A DNA stretch of 64,000 nucleotides, taken from the NCBI RefSeq assembly GCF_023541015.1, contig NZ_JALNPR010000004.1, forward strand, positions 248,001 to 312,000, written 5' to 3'. The stretch is from Marivivens donghaensis. Lineage in GTDB: Bacteria > Pseudomonadota > Alphaproteobacteria > Rhodobacterales > Rhodobacteraceae. Each line of letters starts with the position of its first letter. Within the stretch, counting starts at the first letter, position 1. This document shows positions 43,176-54,091 of the stretch, one piece after another. Below the pieces are notes generated by a model. The model had not been told where the DNA came from. It made no database searches and saw only the letters and a program-made list of their open reading frames with translations. Position numbers and translations under genes: made by a program.

Positions 43176-44453
43176 TTACCCGTTGCTGCGCAGAATGTGA
43201 CCCGCTAAATAGAGCGAGCCGCAAATCAGAATACGAGCGGCAGGATCTGCTTTGACGATCTCCACGATTGCGTCGGCTGTCGAATTTGCGGTCTTCACTT
43301 TGGCGAAACCTGCCTCACGCGCTGCATTCGCTGTGGTGTCCGCTGGAAGAGTATTGATCTCATCGGGGATCGAAATTGCGGTGAGACTTTGCGCGACATC
43401 AGCCAGCGGGCGCATGTAGCCCGTTACGTCCTTAGTGTTCAGCATGCCGCAAATCAGATGGGTCGGGCGCTGCGGTAGGCGGGACAGTGTTTTGGCAACA
43501 GCTTCGCCACCCGCTGGGTTATGCCCGCCGTCCAGCCAGAGCTCACAATTGCCAGCCAAATCGATAAGCGGCCCCGCTTTCAGACGCTGCATCCGTGCGG
43601 GCCATTCGGCTTTGGTTACAGCGGCCTCAGTCGCAACGCTCGACATGCCAAGCATTCGCAAAGCTGCAATCGCGGCGCCAGCGTTCTGGATCTGGTGCGG
43701 GCCAGGCAGGTTGGGGAGCGGTAGATCGCAGAGGCCCTGTTCGTCCTGATAGACCATGCGGCCATGCTCTTCGCTAATGTGCCACTGCTGCCCGCAGGCA
43801 GAGATCGGCGCGCCGAGGCGGCCAGCCGTTGTTTCGATCACGTCCATGGATTCATCTTGCTGCGGGCCCACGATGACAGGCACGCCGCGTTTAATGATGC
43901 CTGCCTTTTCGCCGGCAATCGCAGTCAGGGTCGAACCAAGGAACTGTTCGTGGTCAATCGAAATTGGTGTCAGGATCGAGAGAGCGGGTTTCTCCACAAC
44001 GTTCGTTGCGTCCAGACGACCACCTAAGCCGACCTCTAGCAGAGTGTAGTCCGCAGGTGTGCGTGCCATCGCTAGGATCGCGGCGCAGGTGGTGATTTCG
44101 AAATAGGTAATCGGCTCACCGCCATTGGCGGCGTAGCATTCGTCCAGAACTTCGGTGAGGTAACTTTCCGAGATCAGCTCACCCGCCAACCGAATGCGCT
44201 CGTGGAACCGTGCGAGGTGCGGCGAGGTATAGGCGTGAACCTTTTTACCTTCCGCCTCTAAGCCAGCGCGGATCATGGCCTGCGTCGACCCTTTGCCGTT
44301 CGTTCCAGCAAGGTGGATGACGGGCGGCAAATCATTCTGCGGATTGCCAAGAGCATCCAGCAAACGCCAAACGCGGTCCAAAACAAGGTCGATGACCTTG
44401 GGGTGCAAGGCCATCATCCGTTCGAGAATCAAATCCGAAGTCGGAGCAGTCAT
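43176..44453 (-). CDS. folC: Bifunctional dihydrofolate / folylpolyglutamate synthase
   Basis: 425 residues. Mur-ligase fold with P-loop HLAGTNGKGSTQAM, substrate stretch AYTSPHLARFHERI, LLEVGLGGRLDATNVV, SIDHEQFLGSTLTAIAGEKAGIIK and WLDGGHNPAGG. Adds glutamate to dihydropteroate and to folates. Nine bases behind accD on the same strand, the classical accD-folC pair. Confidence 0.95.
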   Translation of the reverse strand: MTAPTSDLILERMMALHPKVIDLVLDRVWRLLDALGNPQNDLPPVIHLAGTNGKGSTQAMIRAGLEAEGKKVHAYTSPHLARFHERIRLAGELISESYLTEVLDECYAANGGEPITYFEITTCAAILAMARTPADYTLLEVGLGGRLDATNVVEKPALSILTPISIDHEQFLGSTLTAIAGEKAGIIKRGVPVIVGPQQDESMDVIETTAGRLGAPISACGQQWHISEEHGRMVYQDEQGLCDLPLPNLPGPHQIQNAGAAIAALRMLGMSSVATEAAVTKAEWPARMQRLKAGPLIDLAGNCELWLDGGHNPAGGEAVAKTLSRLPQRPTHLICGMLNTKDVTGYMRPLADVAQSLTAISIPDEINTLPADTTANAAREAGFAKVKTANSTADAIVEIVKADPAARILICGSLYLAGHILRSNG

Positions 44454-44462
44454 TTGATTTGG

Positions 44463-45368
44463 TTATTCCGCTTTTGCAGGTTGTTCAGCAGGCGCAGGAA
44501 GGTCAGCCGCGACAACAGCATCCATGCCCATAAGCATTCGGATGATTTGCGCCAGTTCTTCCTTTTGCTTGCCACGCGGTGTCACGCGATCGAGCATGCC
44601 GTGGTCCAGCAGGTACTCAGCGCGTTGGAACCCTTCGGGCAGTTTTTCGCGAATGGTCTGTTCGATCACGCGCGGGCCTGCGAAACAGATCAACGCGTTG
44701 GGTTCTGCGATATGGACATCGCCGAGCATCGCGTAAGATGCGGTGACGCCACCAGTGGTTGGGTGTGTCAGAACCACGATGTAGGGCAGGCCTGCTTCTT
44801 TGAGCATATCAACCGCGATAGTCGTGCGGGGCATTTGCATCAGCGAGAGGATACCCTCTTGCATGCGTGCGCCACCAGCAGCGGAGAATAGAACAAGCGG
44901 ACGGCCAAGTTCGACAGCGCGTTCAGCAGCAGCGATGATCGCGTTGCCGACATACATCGACATCGAACCACCCATGAAGCTGAAGTCCTGAGCCGCTGCC
45001 ACGATCGGCGTTCGGAAAATCTCGCCCTCGGCAACCAGCATGGCTTCTTTTTCGCCAGTGGATTTTTGCGAGGCTTTCATCCGGTCCACGTATTTCTTTT
45101 GGTCACGGAATTTGAGCGGGTCGTCGATTGGGGTCGGAACCTTCACCTCTGTAAAGATGCCGCTATCAAAGAGAGCGGTGAAACGGTCGCGCGGTGTAAT
45201 CGCCATGTGGTGATTACAGTTTGTGCAGACGTTCTGATTGTCAGCCAATTCACGGTGAAACAGCATGGTTCCACATTCGCCGCACTTCGTCCAAAGGTTC
45301 TCTGGAACCTCACGACGAGAAAAGAGCGAGTTGATCGTCGGGCGGACGTAATTCGAAATCCAGTTCAT
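44463..45368 (-). CDS. accD: Acetyl-CoA carboxylase carboxyltransferase beta subunit
   Basis: 301 residues. N-terminal zinc ribbon C29, C32, C48, C51; crotonase-like core with [32 protein letters not shown] and [18 protein letters not shown]. With AccA it transfers carboxyl from carboxybiotin to acetyl-CoA, the first committed step of fatty acid synthesis. Precedes folC; the C-terminal tail is a short Ala/Pro/Glu-rich extension. Confidence 0.96.
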   Translation of the reverse strand: MNWISNYVRPTINSLFSRREVPENLWTKCGECGTMLFHRELADNQNVCTNCNHHMAITPRDRFTALFDSGIFTEVKVPTPIDDPLKFRDQKKYVDRMKASQKSTGEKEAMLVAEGEIFRTPIVAAAQDFSFMGGSMSMYVGNAIIAAAERAVELGRPLVLFSAAGGARMQEGILSLMQMPRTTIAVDMLKEAGLPYIVVLTHPTTGGVTASYAMLGDVHIAEPNALICFAGPRVIEQTIREKLPEGFQRAEYLLDHGMLDRVTPRGKQKEELAQIIRMLMGMDAVVAADLPAPAEQPAKAE

Positions 45369-45499
45369 CGCGCTTGCCTTTGTTCGCTATTGGTGACCGA
45401 AATAAGCCGCGCCGCCCTGAATTGCAATCAACGCTTCTACTGGTTGATGCCAAAGGTATCGTCGCCTAAACCGCAATGGGCCACGACCCGGAGGCGATT

Positions 45500-46075
45500 A
45501 TGAATTTGAAGATGCGCGCAATGGCTGCGTTTTGGGGCGCTTCGCTACTGGTGTCTGCATGCACTTTGGACGACGGTTTGGCTTATGGGCCCAAGTCTAT
45601 TGATGTTTTGGGCGGCGAAATCGCCGTTGTTGCACCTGAAGGCTACTGTTTCGATCGAAGAGCAAGTCGTCTGGCAGAAGGCTTCACGGTGGCAACTCCC
45701 TGTGGCGCCTCTCGCCTTGCTTTGATCACGGCACAAATCGGTGAAGCGGATAGCGCCGCCGTCTTTGGGGCAGAAAACGCGCTATCGCAGTTGATTCAGC
45801 ATCCTGATGGTCGAGCTTTGCTGAGTGGGGCAGGCGATCCTTCGACGATATTTGTGCATCATGTTCAAGTTCACGATCACCGCGTTGAGGTGTTCTTTAG
45901 CGATACCTCGTCGTCCTTGTCGGATGGCTTTCAGCCGACGCAGTGGCGCGCCTTCTTTGATTATCAGGGCAGGATGGCCACGATCTCTGTGCGGTGGTGG
46001 GATCAATCGCCTCTTGATCAAGCACAGGGGCTGGCAGTTTTGCGGGCTGCAGCGACTGCTCTGTTAGGCGATTGA
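45500..46075 (+). CDS. Putative lipoprotein, unknown function
   Basis: 191 residues from the ATG at 45500, which has GGAGG six bases upstream; upstream ATG at 45476 would spoil the signal. Lipobox LVSAC near residue 21. Mature part has GYCFDRRASRLAEGF and ATPCGAS (a likely Cys pair) and a helical C terminus (LAVLRAAATALLGD). Divergent from accD. No family recognised; occurrence with accD suggests only genomic context. Confidence 0.7.
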   Translation: MNLKMRAMAAFWGASLLVSACTLDDGLAYGPKSIDVLGGEIAVVAPEGYCFDRRASRLAEGFTVATPCGASRLALITAQIGEADSAAVFGAENALSQLIQHPDGRALLSGAGDPSTIFVHHVQVHDHRVEVFFSDTSSSLSDGFQPTQWRAFFDYQGRMATISVRWWDQSPLDQAQGLAVLRAAATALLGD

Positions 46076-46136
46076 TGTTTCAACAAAAGTGCCGACTGTG
46101 GCTTGACGGCATGACCCAACTCGGGGGATTGTCGGC

Positions 46137-46931
46137 ATGGTTGTGCCAAGACAAAAGGGACATTCGGGCAGGATGAACCTGATCGACAAATTCATGATGC
46201 GCCGCCTGATGCGCTATTTGGCGCAGATGGTCAAAGACGCGAAGACCAGCAAACTGGACTTGGTGCGGCGGCGGCTGTTCTCGGCTCTCGAAGTGCGCGC
46301 ACAGATGGATGAGTTCATCTATGTCGCGAACGAACGTCTTGCTTTGCCGATGATCGGAGCAAACCGGTTTCCGACCCCTCGTGGCACGGATTGGGCGTGG
46401 CGCCCGCAATTGTGGCGTGGTCCTTTGGGCGTCAAAGGCATGGCCTCGGCACCGTCTAAGACGATGATTGGCGAAGAGGTCACGCTCTATCACGATTGCC
46501 AAATTAGCGAACTGACGCTCCGCCAATTGCGCAATACTCGCGAAGCCGATCTTGCCCCTTACGGTTTGCGTATGGATGTTTTCAAATTTGACGGCACCTA
46601 TCTGAGCCTCGCCATCGATTTTCCAGATGAGGCCTGCCACGGCCTCACGATGAAGCATCTTGTCCGCTGTGACCCGATTATCGAGACGGAAAAGCCGCTC
46701 GAGATTTTTGCGCGATTGAACATCAAGCACGGCCCCAACGTTGAACAGATTGTCCGCGAACTGCCGTTGGGGACGAGCAGCCAAATGGTCGAGTTTGATC
46801 TTGGGTATTCAAAGCTCAATGAGAAGCGGATCGAGAAAGTTTGGATGGACCTCATTTTCGAAGGCCCGTCTATGAATCAGGTAACGGTACGTGACCTCAC
46901 GCTCTGCCGTTATCCTCGTGCTGAATTCTAA
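46137..46931 (+). CDS. DUF6478-family protein
   Basis: 264 residues from 46137; an ATG at 46173 is an alternative start. Fits the Rhodobacterales DUF6478 family: NERLALPMIGANRFPTPRGTDWAWRP, GEEVTLYHDCQISELTLRQL, FKFDGTYLSLAIDFP. Beta-rich, no signal peptide or membrane helix. Function unknown. The pattern of a basic N terminus and a carbohydrate-binding-like beta fold is suggestive only. Followed 14 bases later by a small gene of similarly unknown role. Confidence 0.78.
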   Translation: MVVPRQKGHSGRMNLIDKFMMRRLMRYLAQMVKDAKTSKLDLVRRRLFSALEVRAQMDEFIYVANERLALPMIGANRFPTPRGTDWAWRPQLWRGPLGVKGMASAPSKTMIGEEVTLYHDCQISELTLRQLRNTREADLAPYGLRMDVFKFDGTYLSLAIDFPDEACHGLTMKHLVRCDPIIETEKPLEIFARLNIKHGPNVEQIVRELPLGTSSQMVEFDLGYSKLNEKRIEKVWMDLIFEGPSMNQVTVRDLTLCRYPRAEF

Positions 46932-46945
46932 TCAAAGGGACCGCG

Positions 46946-47311
46946 ATGAGAACTCCAGCCCTGACAAAAACCCGCTTGTTCGAAGGCGTCTGGGAAGGCG
47001 TCTTAACTGTCTCGACACAAACAGCGCCGTCCATTGTTGTTACGCATCTGGCGCGTGAGATTTCTGGCGTTGACGTGACTGGTGCCGAAGGCGGCTGGGT
47101 CGTCCGCGTTCCTGTGCCTGCGGATGTGCTGAGCGATGGCGTGCAGACCTTTATCATCGCAGACAGAGATAGCGGTGAAACCCTCGCTACCTTTTTCATT
47201 ATCTGCGGCGAACCCGTTGCTGAAGATATTCGTGCAGAGTTGGACCTCTTGCGGGCCGAGCTCGACCTTTTGAAAAAAGCGTTCCGTCGTCATTGCGTAG
47301 AAACGATGTAA
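46946..47311 (+). CDS. Hypothetical protein downstream of DUF6478
   Basis: 121 residues, with AAAGGGA as ribosome site. N-terminal two-thirds beta-rich (LFEGVWEGVLTVS, GWVVRVPVPADVLSDGVQTFII, SGETLATFFIICGE); the last 35 residues form a coiled-coil helix (AEDIRAELDLLRAELDLLKKAF). The helix could mediate oligomerisation or contact with the DUF6478 partner. No family recognised. Confidence 0.65.
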   Translation: MRTPALTKTRLFEGVWEGVLTVSTQTAPSIVVTHLAREISGVDVTGAEGGWVVRVPVPADVLSDGVQTFIIADRDSGETLATFFIICGEPVAEDIRAELDLLRAELDLLKKAFRRHCVETM

Positions 47312-47332
47312 TTCGGTGACGCCGCGTTGTAG

Positions 47333-49405
<2,073 letters not shown>

Positions 49406-49444
49406 TTTCACAAAGTATGATCTACCCGATCGGCCCCGCGGACT

Positions 49445-49543
49445 ATTCCTATGCATTAGGAATTGTCCGCGAAAATCCCCGATATTGTCCGCTCATGGCC
49501 CAGATTGTGCCCGATTTGGCGACGATACCATGAGCCTAGGAAT
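49445..49543 (+). promoter_or_regulatory. Inverted and direct repeats upstream of lysR gene
   Basis: ATTCCTA-TGCAT-TAGGAAT (49445-49463) is a perfect 7-bp inverted repeat, and its half-site TAGGAAT recurs at 49537-49543. ATTGTCCGC occurs twice (49462-49470 and 49484-49492), 22 bp apart, that is two helical turns. Such spaced half-sites are what LysR-type regulators use for their own promoter. Confidence 0.5.
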
Positions 49544-49563
49544 TAGTATCAAAGGGTCGAGTA

Positions 49564-50469
49564 ATGGATCGCCTTACCGAAATGGAAGCCTTCGCCACTG
49601 TCGTGGATCAGGGCGGTTTTACGGATGCCGCCAAAAAGATGGGGATTTCGAAATCCGCTGTCTCGAAGCACGTATCCGCACTCGAAGCTCGCCTTGGCGC
49701 GCGCCTTCTGAACCGAACGACGCGTCGTGTTAGTCCGACTGAGATTGGTCTAGCCTATTACGACCGCGCCCGCCGCGTTCTCAACGATGCTGGCGAAGCG
49801 GATTCACTCGTCACCTCGATGCAATCTGCGCCGTCAGGTCTGTTGCGGATATCTGTGGCTACCGATTTCGGTGTGAACCACCTGTCGCCAATCTTAGGTG
49901 AGTTCCTGCAGGAATTCCCTGACATCACCGTCAATATGGTGCTGAACAACCGTTATGTAGAGCTGATCTCCGAAGGCTTTGACATGGCGATCCGTATTGG
50001 TGAGCTAGAAGACAGTACACTTCGGGCACGCAAGCTGACGGAAACCAACCGTCGCATGATCGCATCACCGCATTACTTCCAGAAATACGGTCGTCCGCAA
50101 AAGATTGATGATCTGAACGATCACAAACTGCTTCACTATTCGAACCAAGCAAACAGCGCGGTTTGGAAGATCACAGCGCCAAGCGGTGAGAAGCGTCAGG
50201 TTCGGACTGCGGGTTGGCTCACTGTGAATGATGGCCAATCGCTTTTGAACGCTTGTGTGTCGGGCCTTGGCATCGCGTACCTGCCGTCGTTCCTTTATGC
50301 AGATGCGATGAAGCAGGGCCTCGTTGAAGAAGCCATTCCCGATCTGCCTGTCGAAACCCAAGGCATTTACGCCGTCTACCCGCCAGGCCGTTTTACCCAA
50401 CCGAAGGTGCGCGCGTTCATTGATTTCCTCGTGCACGCCTATGCGGAAAAAGGGCCAGATAGCTGGTAA
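49564..50469 (+). CDS. LysR-family transcriptional regulator
   Basis: 301 residues. N-terminal winged helix (MDRLTEMEAFATVVDQGGFTDAAKKMGISKSAVSKHVSALE, in two 20-residue halves) and a substrate-binding domain (LLRISVATDFGVNHLSPIL; DMAIRIGELEDSTLRARKL). Close to the CrgA/AaeR-type subgroup. Effector unknown. Candidate operators lie in the 158-base gap to the flavoenzyme gene. Converges with the cation efflux gene. Confidence 0.9.
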   Translation: MDRLTEMEAFATVVDQGGFTDAAKKMGISKSAVSKHVSALEARLGARLLNRTTRRVSPTEIGLAYYDRARRVLNDAGEADSLVTSMQSAPSGLLRISVATDFGVNHLSPILGEFLQEFPDITVNMVLNNRYVELISEGFDMAIRIGELEDSTLRARKLTETNRRMIASPHYFQKYGRPQKIDDLNDHKLLHYSNQANSAVWKITAPSGEKRQVRTAGWLTVNDGQSLLNACVSGLGIAYLPSFLYADAMKQGLVEEAIPDLPVETQGIYAVYPPGRFTQPKVRAFIDFLVHAYAEKGPDSW

Positions 50470-50500
50470 TTTGCTATACAAGTTGATCCATTCAGCGGCG

Positions 50501-51397
50501 TCAGGGGCAAACCTCTGGCGCCGTTTCCAATTCCAGTGTCACAATTTCGATCCCATGAACCTCATGAAGCGTCGTGCGGATGTTCTGCCTGATCCAAGCG
50601 ACATTCCCCCATGCACTTTGTGCGATAACGATATGGGCGGTGAGTGCGGTTTCGTGTTCTTGGGCGGACCAGAGCTTCAGGTGATGGAGGTCGCTCACGC
50701 CCTCTACCGCCATGATCGTTGTCTTCACGTTTTGGGGTGACAGATGCTCTGGCGTGCCGAGCATTAGGATGCGGATCACGCCTCCCATTTCGCCCGATGC
50801 CATCCACAGAATATACGCCGCGATGAGCAACGTGATCGCAGGGTCAATCCACACCCAGTCGAAAACGAGAATGGCTATTCCCGCAACGATGACGGCAACG
50901 GACCCCAATGCATCGGCGACGTTATGCAGGAACGCAGCACGGATATTCACGCTGTCTTTTGCCATGTGAAACGTCAGCCGAGCGGTCACGAGGTCAATCA
51001 CAAGCGCAAGGCTGGCTAAACCTACAACCAACCAGCCATCAACGTGCTGGGGATCCAGAAATCGCATGACCGCCTCAAAAGCCAGCCACAGCCCGACGAG
51101 GATCAGCGAGGTGTAATTTATCAACGCGGCTACGACTTCAGCGCGTCCGTAGCCAAAGGTCATGATGTCATCGGCGGGCCGACGGGCGATCTTGCGTGCG
51201 AAGAACGCAATGAACAGCGAAAGTGCGTCTGATAGGTTATGAAGGGCATCTGCGATAAGGGCGAGGCTGCCCGATAGAATGCCGCCAATGATCTGAGCCA
51301 CCGTGAGCAATATGTTCACACCGACGGCCAGCGCCATACGGCCATCACCGGATTTGGGATCAATGTGATGGTGATGATGGTGGTGAGAATGGGCCAT
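50501..51397 (-). CDS. Cation diffusion facilitator (metal/H+ antiporter)
   Basis: 298 residues. His-rich N terminus (seven consecutive His at 5-11), six membrane helices, and two H-x3-D metal sites (DALHNLSDALS in helix 2 and AFLHNVADALGS in helix 5) as in CzcD/ZitB/DmeF proteins. Pumps divalent metals (Zn, Co, Ni or Cd) out of the cytoplasm. It is divergent from a MerR regulator and its promoter contains the MerR-type operator, so metal-induced expression is expected. Confidence 0.92.
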   Translation of the reverse strand: MAHSHHHHHHHIDPKSGDGRMALAVGVNILLTVAQIIGGILSGSLALIADALHNLSDALSLFIAFFARKIARRPADDIMTFGYGRAEVVAALINYTSLILVGLWLAFEAVMRFLDPQHVDGWLVVGLASLALVIDLVTARLTFHMAKDSVNIRAAFLHNVADALGSVAVIVAGIAILVFDWVWIDPAITLLIAAYILWMASGEMGGVIRILMLGTPEHLSPQNVKTTIMAVEGVSDLHHLKLWSAQEHETALTAHIVIAQSAWGNVAWIRQNIRTTLHEVHGIEIVTLELETAPEVCP

Positions 51398-51426
51398 TTT
51401 ATACCTTGAAATACTTGTCTCCTTCC

Positions 51427-51457
51427 ATCCTAATTCCTCTAGTCACTAGAGGTTCAA
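51427..51457 (-). promoter_or_regulatory. MerR-type promoter of the cation diffusion facilitator
   Basis: Minus-strand -35 TTGAAC (51457-51452) and -10 TAGGAT (51432-51427) are separated by 19 bp. That spacer contains the palindrome CCTCTAGTCACTAGAGG (51436-51452 on the plus strand, 8-bp arms). The overlong spacer with a centred palindrome is the signature of MerR-family control, where the regulator untwists the DNA when metal binds. Confidence 0.88.
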
Positions 51458-51464
51458 GGGTAAA

Positions 51465-51896
51465 ATGTACTCCATCGGCGAATTATCAAAACGCACGTCC
51501 GTAAAGGTCCCAACCATCCGATATTATGAGGAAATCGGCCTGATAGAACCGTTCGATAGGACGTCAGGAAATCAGCGGCGCTACGATGCTGAAGGTGTGC
51601 GTCGGTTGACGTTTATCAAACACGCGCGGGATTTGGGGCTGCCTCTAGATGCCGTGCGCGACTTGATCGCGATGGAGGATACGCCGGGGCGGCCCTGCGC
51701 AGAGGCCCATGCGATTGCGCGAACACATCTGGATCATATCCGTGAACGCATTGCCCGCCTACAGCGGCTAGAAGCGGAACTAGCGCGGATCGCGATGACC
51801 CATGATCATGGGACTAGTGAGACTTGTGGGGTGCTAGAAGCTCTCGGCGACCATCACGGTTGCTCGACGGATCACGGTTTACTCGGTAGAGAGTAG
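51465..51896 (+). CDS. MerR-family metal-responsive regulator
   Basis: 143 residues. N-terminal MerR winged helix (YSIGELSKRTSVKVPTIRYYEEIGL), dimerisation helix, and metal-binding region with C78, C121 and C133, plus several His near the end (THDHG, DHHGC). The Cys positions resemble ZntR/CadR-type sensors rather than CueR. It should activate the divergent efflux gene through the palindrome between them. The ORF overlaps the 3' end of the converging OmpA gene by 18 bases. Confidence 0.9.
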   Translation: MYSIGELSKRTSVKVPTIRYYEEIGLIEPFDRTSGNQRRYDAEGVRRLTFIKHARDLGLPLDAVRDLIAMEDTPGRPCAEAHAIARTHLDHIRERIARLQRLEAELARIAMTHDHGTSETCGVLEALGDHHGCSTDHGLLGRE

Positions 51897-52805
51897 TACA
51901 GCCTCAACGCGCCGATTGGCTTCGCGTCCCTCGGCAGTCAGGTTGGATGCGATCGGGGCCAAATACCCCGTTCCATCCGCTTCGAGTTGGGTCGCGGGCA
52001 CGCCATAAGCTTCGATAAGGCGAGTCTGGACCGAGGTTGCACGCTGTCGGGACAGGGCAATGTTCCCCTCAAGTGAACCAGAGCTGTCGGTGTGGCCAAC
52101 CAAAGCAATCCTTCGATCTGGGTTTTGGAGCAGATAGTCCGACAGGGTCGCGAGGCTTTCAAACGGCCCCGGCCCGAGGGTCGATGACCCGCTTTCAAAC
52201 CGAAGATCAGCGAGCGCCACATGCCCTGTATTTTCCAAAATTGCTGCCAAACCCTCTTCGGTTGGGGCCGCTAATTCAGGTAAAACCGATTGAATCGTTT
52301 CTGTTGTCGCATCAGCCAATGGTGCTTCACCAGCCCCAACGCGTGTGATCTGCACAAACCCTGCTGCTGCTGTTTTGCTGATAACAAGAGCGACCGTGTC
52401 CGAAGGGCCTGTGGCGGCGATATATCGAAAATCACCCAAATCGACGCGCATATCGGGCGGAGCCGCGACATCGATAGCAAAGCGGAAATCGAAGCCGCCG
52501 CAATCTTCGGTGCGGCATTCATAAATCACGTCATAGCCTTCGGCGTCCAACTGCTGCCTGAAGGGTGACAGGATTTGGAGCGTTGTTAGCCCAGCGGCAT
52601 CAATCGTCCACACCTCTGTCGTGACGGTGCCATCAATGATCTGCATTGGCACGGATTGACCATCCCAGGGACCCGTTGCGATGTTAAAGCTCTGAAGTGG
52701 GGTGTCCACCAGAGCGGTCCGCGACGCATTCGCAGGCATATCTATCGTCAACGCCAAACCGAACGTCGGACTACACAACAGAACGAAAGATAAGAAACGG
52801 ATCAT
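51879..52805 (-). CDS. OmpA-family outer membrane protein
   Basis: 308 residues. Signal peptide (about 1-19, FLSFVLLCSPTFGLALT). The N-terminal half has a DUF4892-like stretch (LQILSPFRQQLDAEGYDVIYECRTEDCGGFDFRF). The C-terminal OmpA domain (about 195-305) has LRFESGSSTLG, LVGHTDSSGSLEGNIALSRQRA and REANRRVEAVLL, binding murein diaminopimelate. A Cys pair (C-x4-C) lies in the DUF part. Third gene of the cinA / fusion / ompA operon, with 4-base overlap to the gene before it. Confidence 0.86.
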   Translation of the reverse strand: MIRFLSFVLLCSPTFGLALTIDMPANASRTALVDTPLQSFNIATGPWDGQSVPMQIIDGTVTTEVWTIDAAGLTTLQILSPFRQQLDAEGYDVIYECRTEDCGGFDFRFAIDVAAPPDMRVDLGDFRYIAATGPSDTVALVISKTAAAGFVQITRVGAGEAPLADATTETIQSVLPELAAPTEEGLAAILENTGHVALADLRFESGSSTLGPGPFESLATLSDYLLQNPDRRIALVGHTDSSGSLEGNIALSRQRATSVQTRLIEAYGVPATQLEADGTGYLAPIASNLTAEGREANRRVEAVLLSTE

Positions 52806-54091
52806 CGGGCCTGCGAATGGTATTCGTCGTTAGGACGCATGTCGGTGGCCGAAGCGATCCGGTTGGTCATGTTAAAGAAGCCAGCGACCGACGCGATGTC
52901 CCAGATGTCACGGTCTGTAAAGCCAGTATCGCGAAGGGCTTGGCGATCGCGCTCGGTTACCTTGGCGCTGGAAACGGTGATGAGTTCGGCAAATTCCAGC
53001 ATCGCGGTTTGCCGCGCATCCAAATCTGCCGCACGCCAGTTCATGACGAGCATTTCGCCCAAGATTGGATTGCCTGACAATTCGCGAACGGCAGCACCAT
53101 GTGCAGTTAGGCAGTAGAAACATTTATTCACCGATGACACGACAACCGCGATCATCTCACGCTCTAACTTGCTGAGGCCAGAGGCGGCGAGCATGATGTC
53201 GTTATACATGCCGGTAAACGCATTTAGCTTATCAATATCAAATGCATAGGCTTGCAGGACGTTAGGGATCATACCCAGTTTTTCCTGACAAATATCGAAA
53301 TATTTCTGAGTTGCCTCGGGCAGCGGATTGACCATTGGCAGGTCGAGCGCGGTCGGTTTTTTTGTCACGGTATACTCCGGCAGAATTCTGTAGTGGTAGT
53401 GTCCCACAACGTCGAACCCGAGGGAAGCATAGAGCGCGTTTGCCCCCACATTTGCCTCGGTCACGACCAAGGCAAAATGGGTCGCACCGTTTTCGCGAGC
53501 CCAGAACGCCATCGCGCGGATCATGTGGGCGGCTAATCCCTGACGGCGGAACCGCTGCGCAACTTCGAGCGCATGGAACATTGCGATGCCGTTGCAGATC
53601 CCGACATAGGCCGTGCCTGCCGGAGTATCGTCTAGACGCCCGAGGATAGTAGTCTTCTGGCAATCGGCTCGTTCCATCACGGCAAGGCGGGCCGGCCCAA
53701 TTCCACCCTCTGCCCAGATGTCAGCTTGGATCGCTAAGGCAGGCCAAACTTCAAAGGTTGTGACAGGGGGCGGACGATGCGTGGCGATCCGATCAATCGG
53801 CGCGGCGTAGAGCGTCACTGGATCCTTGATCCGATACCCTTTGCCCGCCAGAATCGTGTCAAAATCAGCCTCCCCGTCGCGTATCATGAACTGGCATGGT
53901 TGCCCCAGTGCGCGCATCGCATCTTCAGCAAGGGGTAGGTCTGCTTCGCCAGCAGGCCCCGTTGCGGCAGAAACACGGCTCCCGCCACCTTGGCCTTCGC
54001 GAATTATAAAAGGGCCGACGGTGGTGCGATTGGCAGAGGGCCACGTATTTTCAATGACGTCATAGAGTTCGGCGGCTGTAGGGTTGCTCAT
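52802..54091 (-). CDS. Fusion of GNAT acetyltransferase and peroxidase-related (AhpD-like) domain
   Basis: 429 residues in one open frame. Residues 1-240: GNAT domain with acetyl-CoA loop RFRRQGLAAHMIRAM (about 182-195) and EANVGANALYASLGF. Residues 250-429: carboxymuconolactone decarboxylase / peroxidase-related domain with C324-x2-C327 and H331 (NKCFYCLTAHG), as in AhpD. Family members reduce peroxides through the CxxC pair. At the junction GGAG (53378-53375) and GTG (53368) form a plausible internal start (V242), giving a separate peroxidase-size protein. An A7 run follows on the minus strand (53363-53357). Between cinA and ompA genes, 4-base overlaps on both sides. Confidence 0.88.
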   Translation of the reverse strand: MSNPTAAELYDVIENTWPSANRTTVGPFIIREGQGGGSRVSAATGPAGEADLPLAEDAMRALGQPCQFMIRDGEADFDTILAGKGYRIKDPVTLYAAPIDRIATHRPPPVTTFEVWPALAIQADIWAEGGIGPARLAVMERADCQKTTILGRLDDTPAGTAYVGICNGIAMFHALEVAQRFRRQGLAAHMIRAMAFWARENGATHFALVVTEANVGANALYASLGFDVVGHYHYRILPEYTVTKKPTALDLPMVNPLPEATQKYFDICQEKLGMIPNVLQAYAFDIDKLNAFTGMYNDIMLAASGLSKLEREMIAVVVSSVNKCFYCLTAHGAAVRELSGNPILGEMLVMNWRAADLDARQTAMLEFAELITVSSAKVTERDRQALRDTGFTDRDIWDIASVAGFFNMTNRIASATDMRPNDEYHSQAR

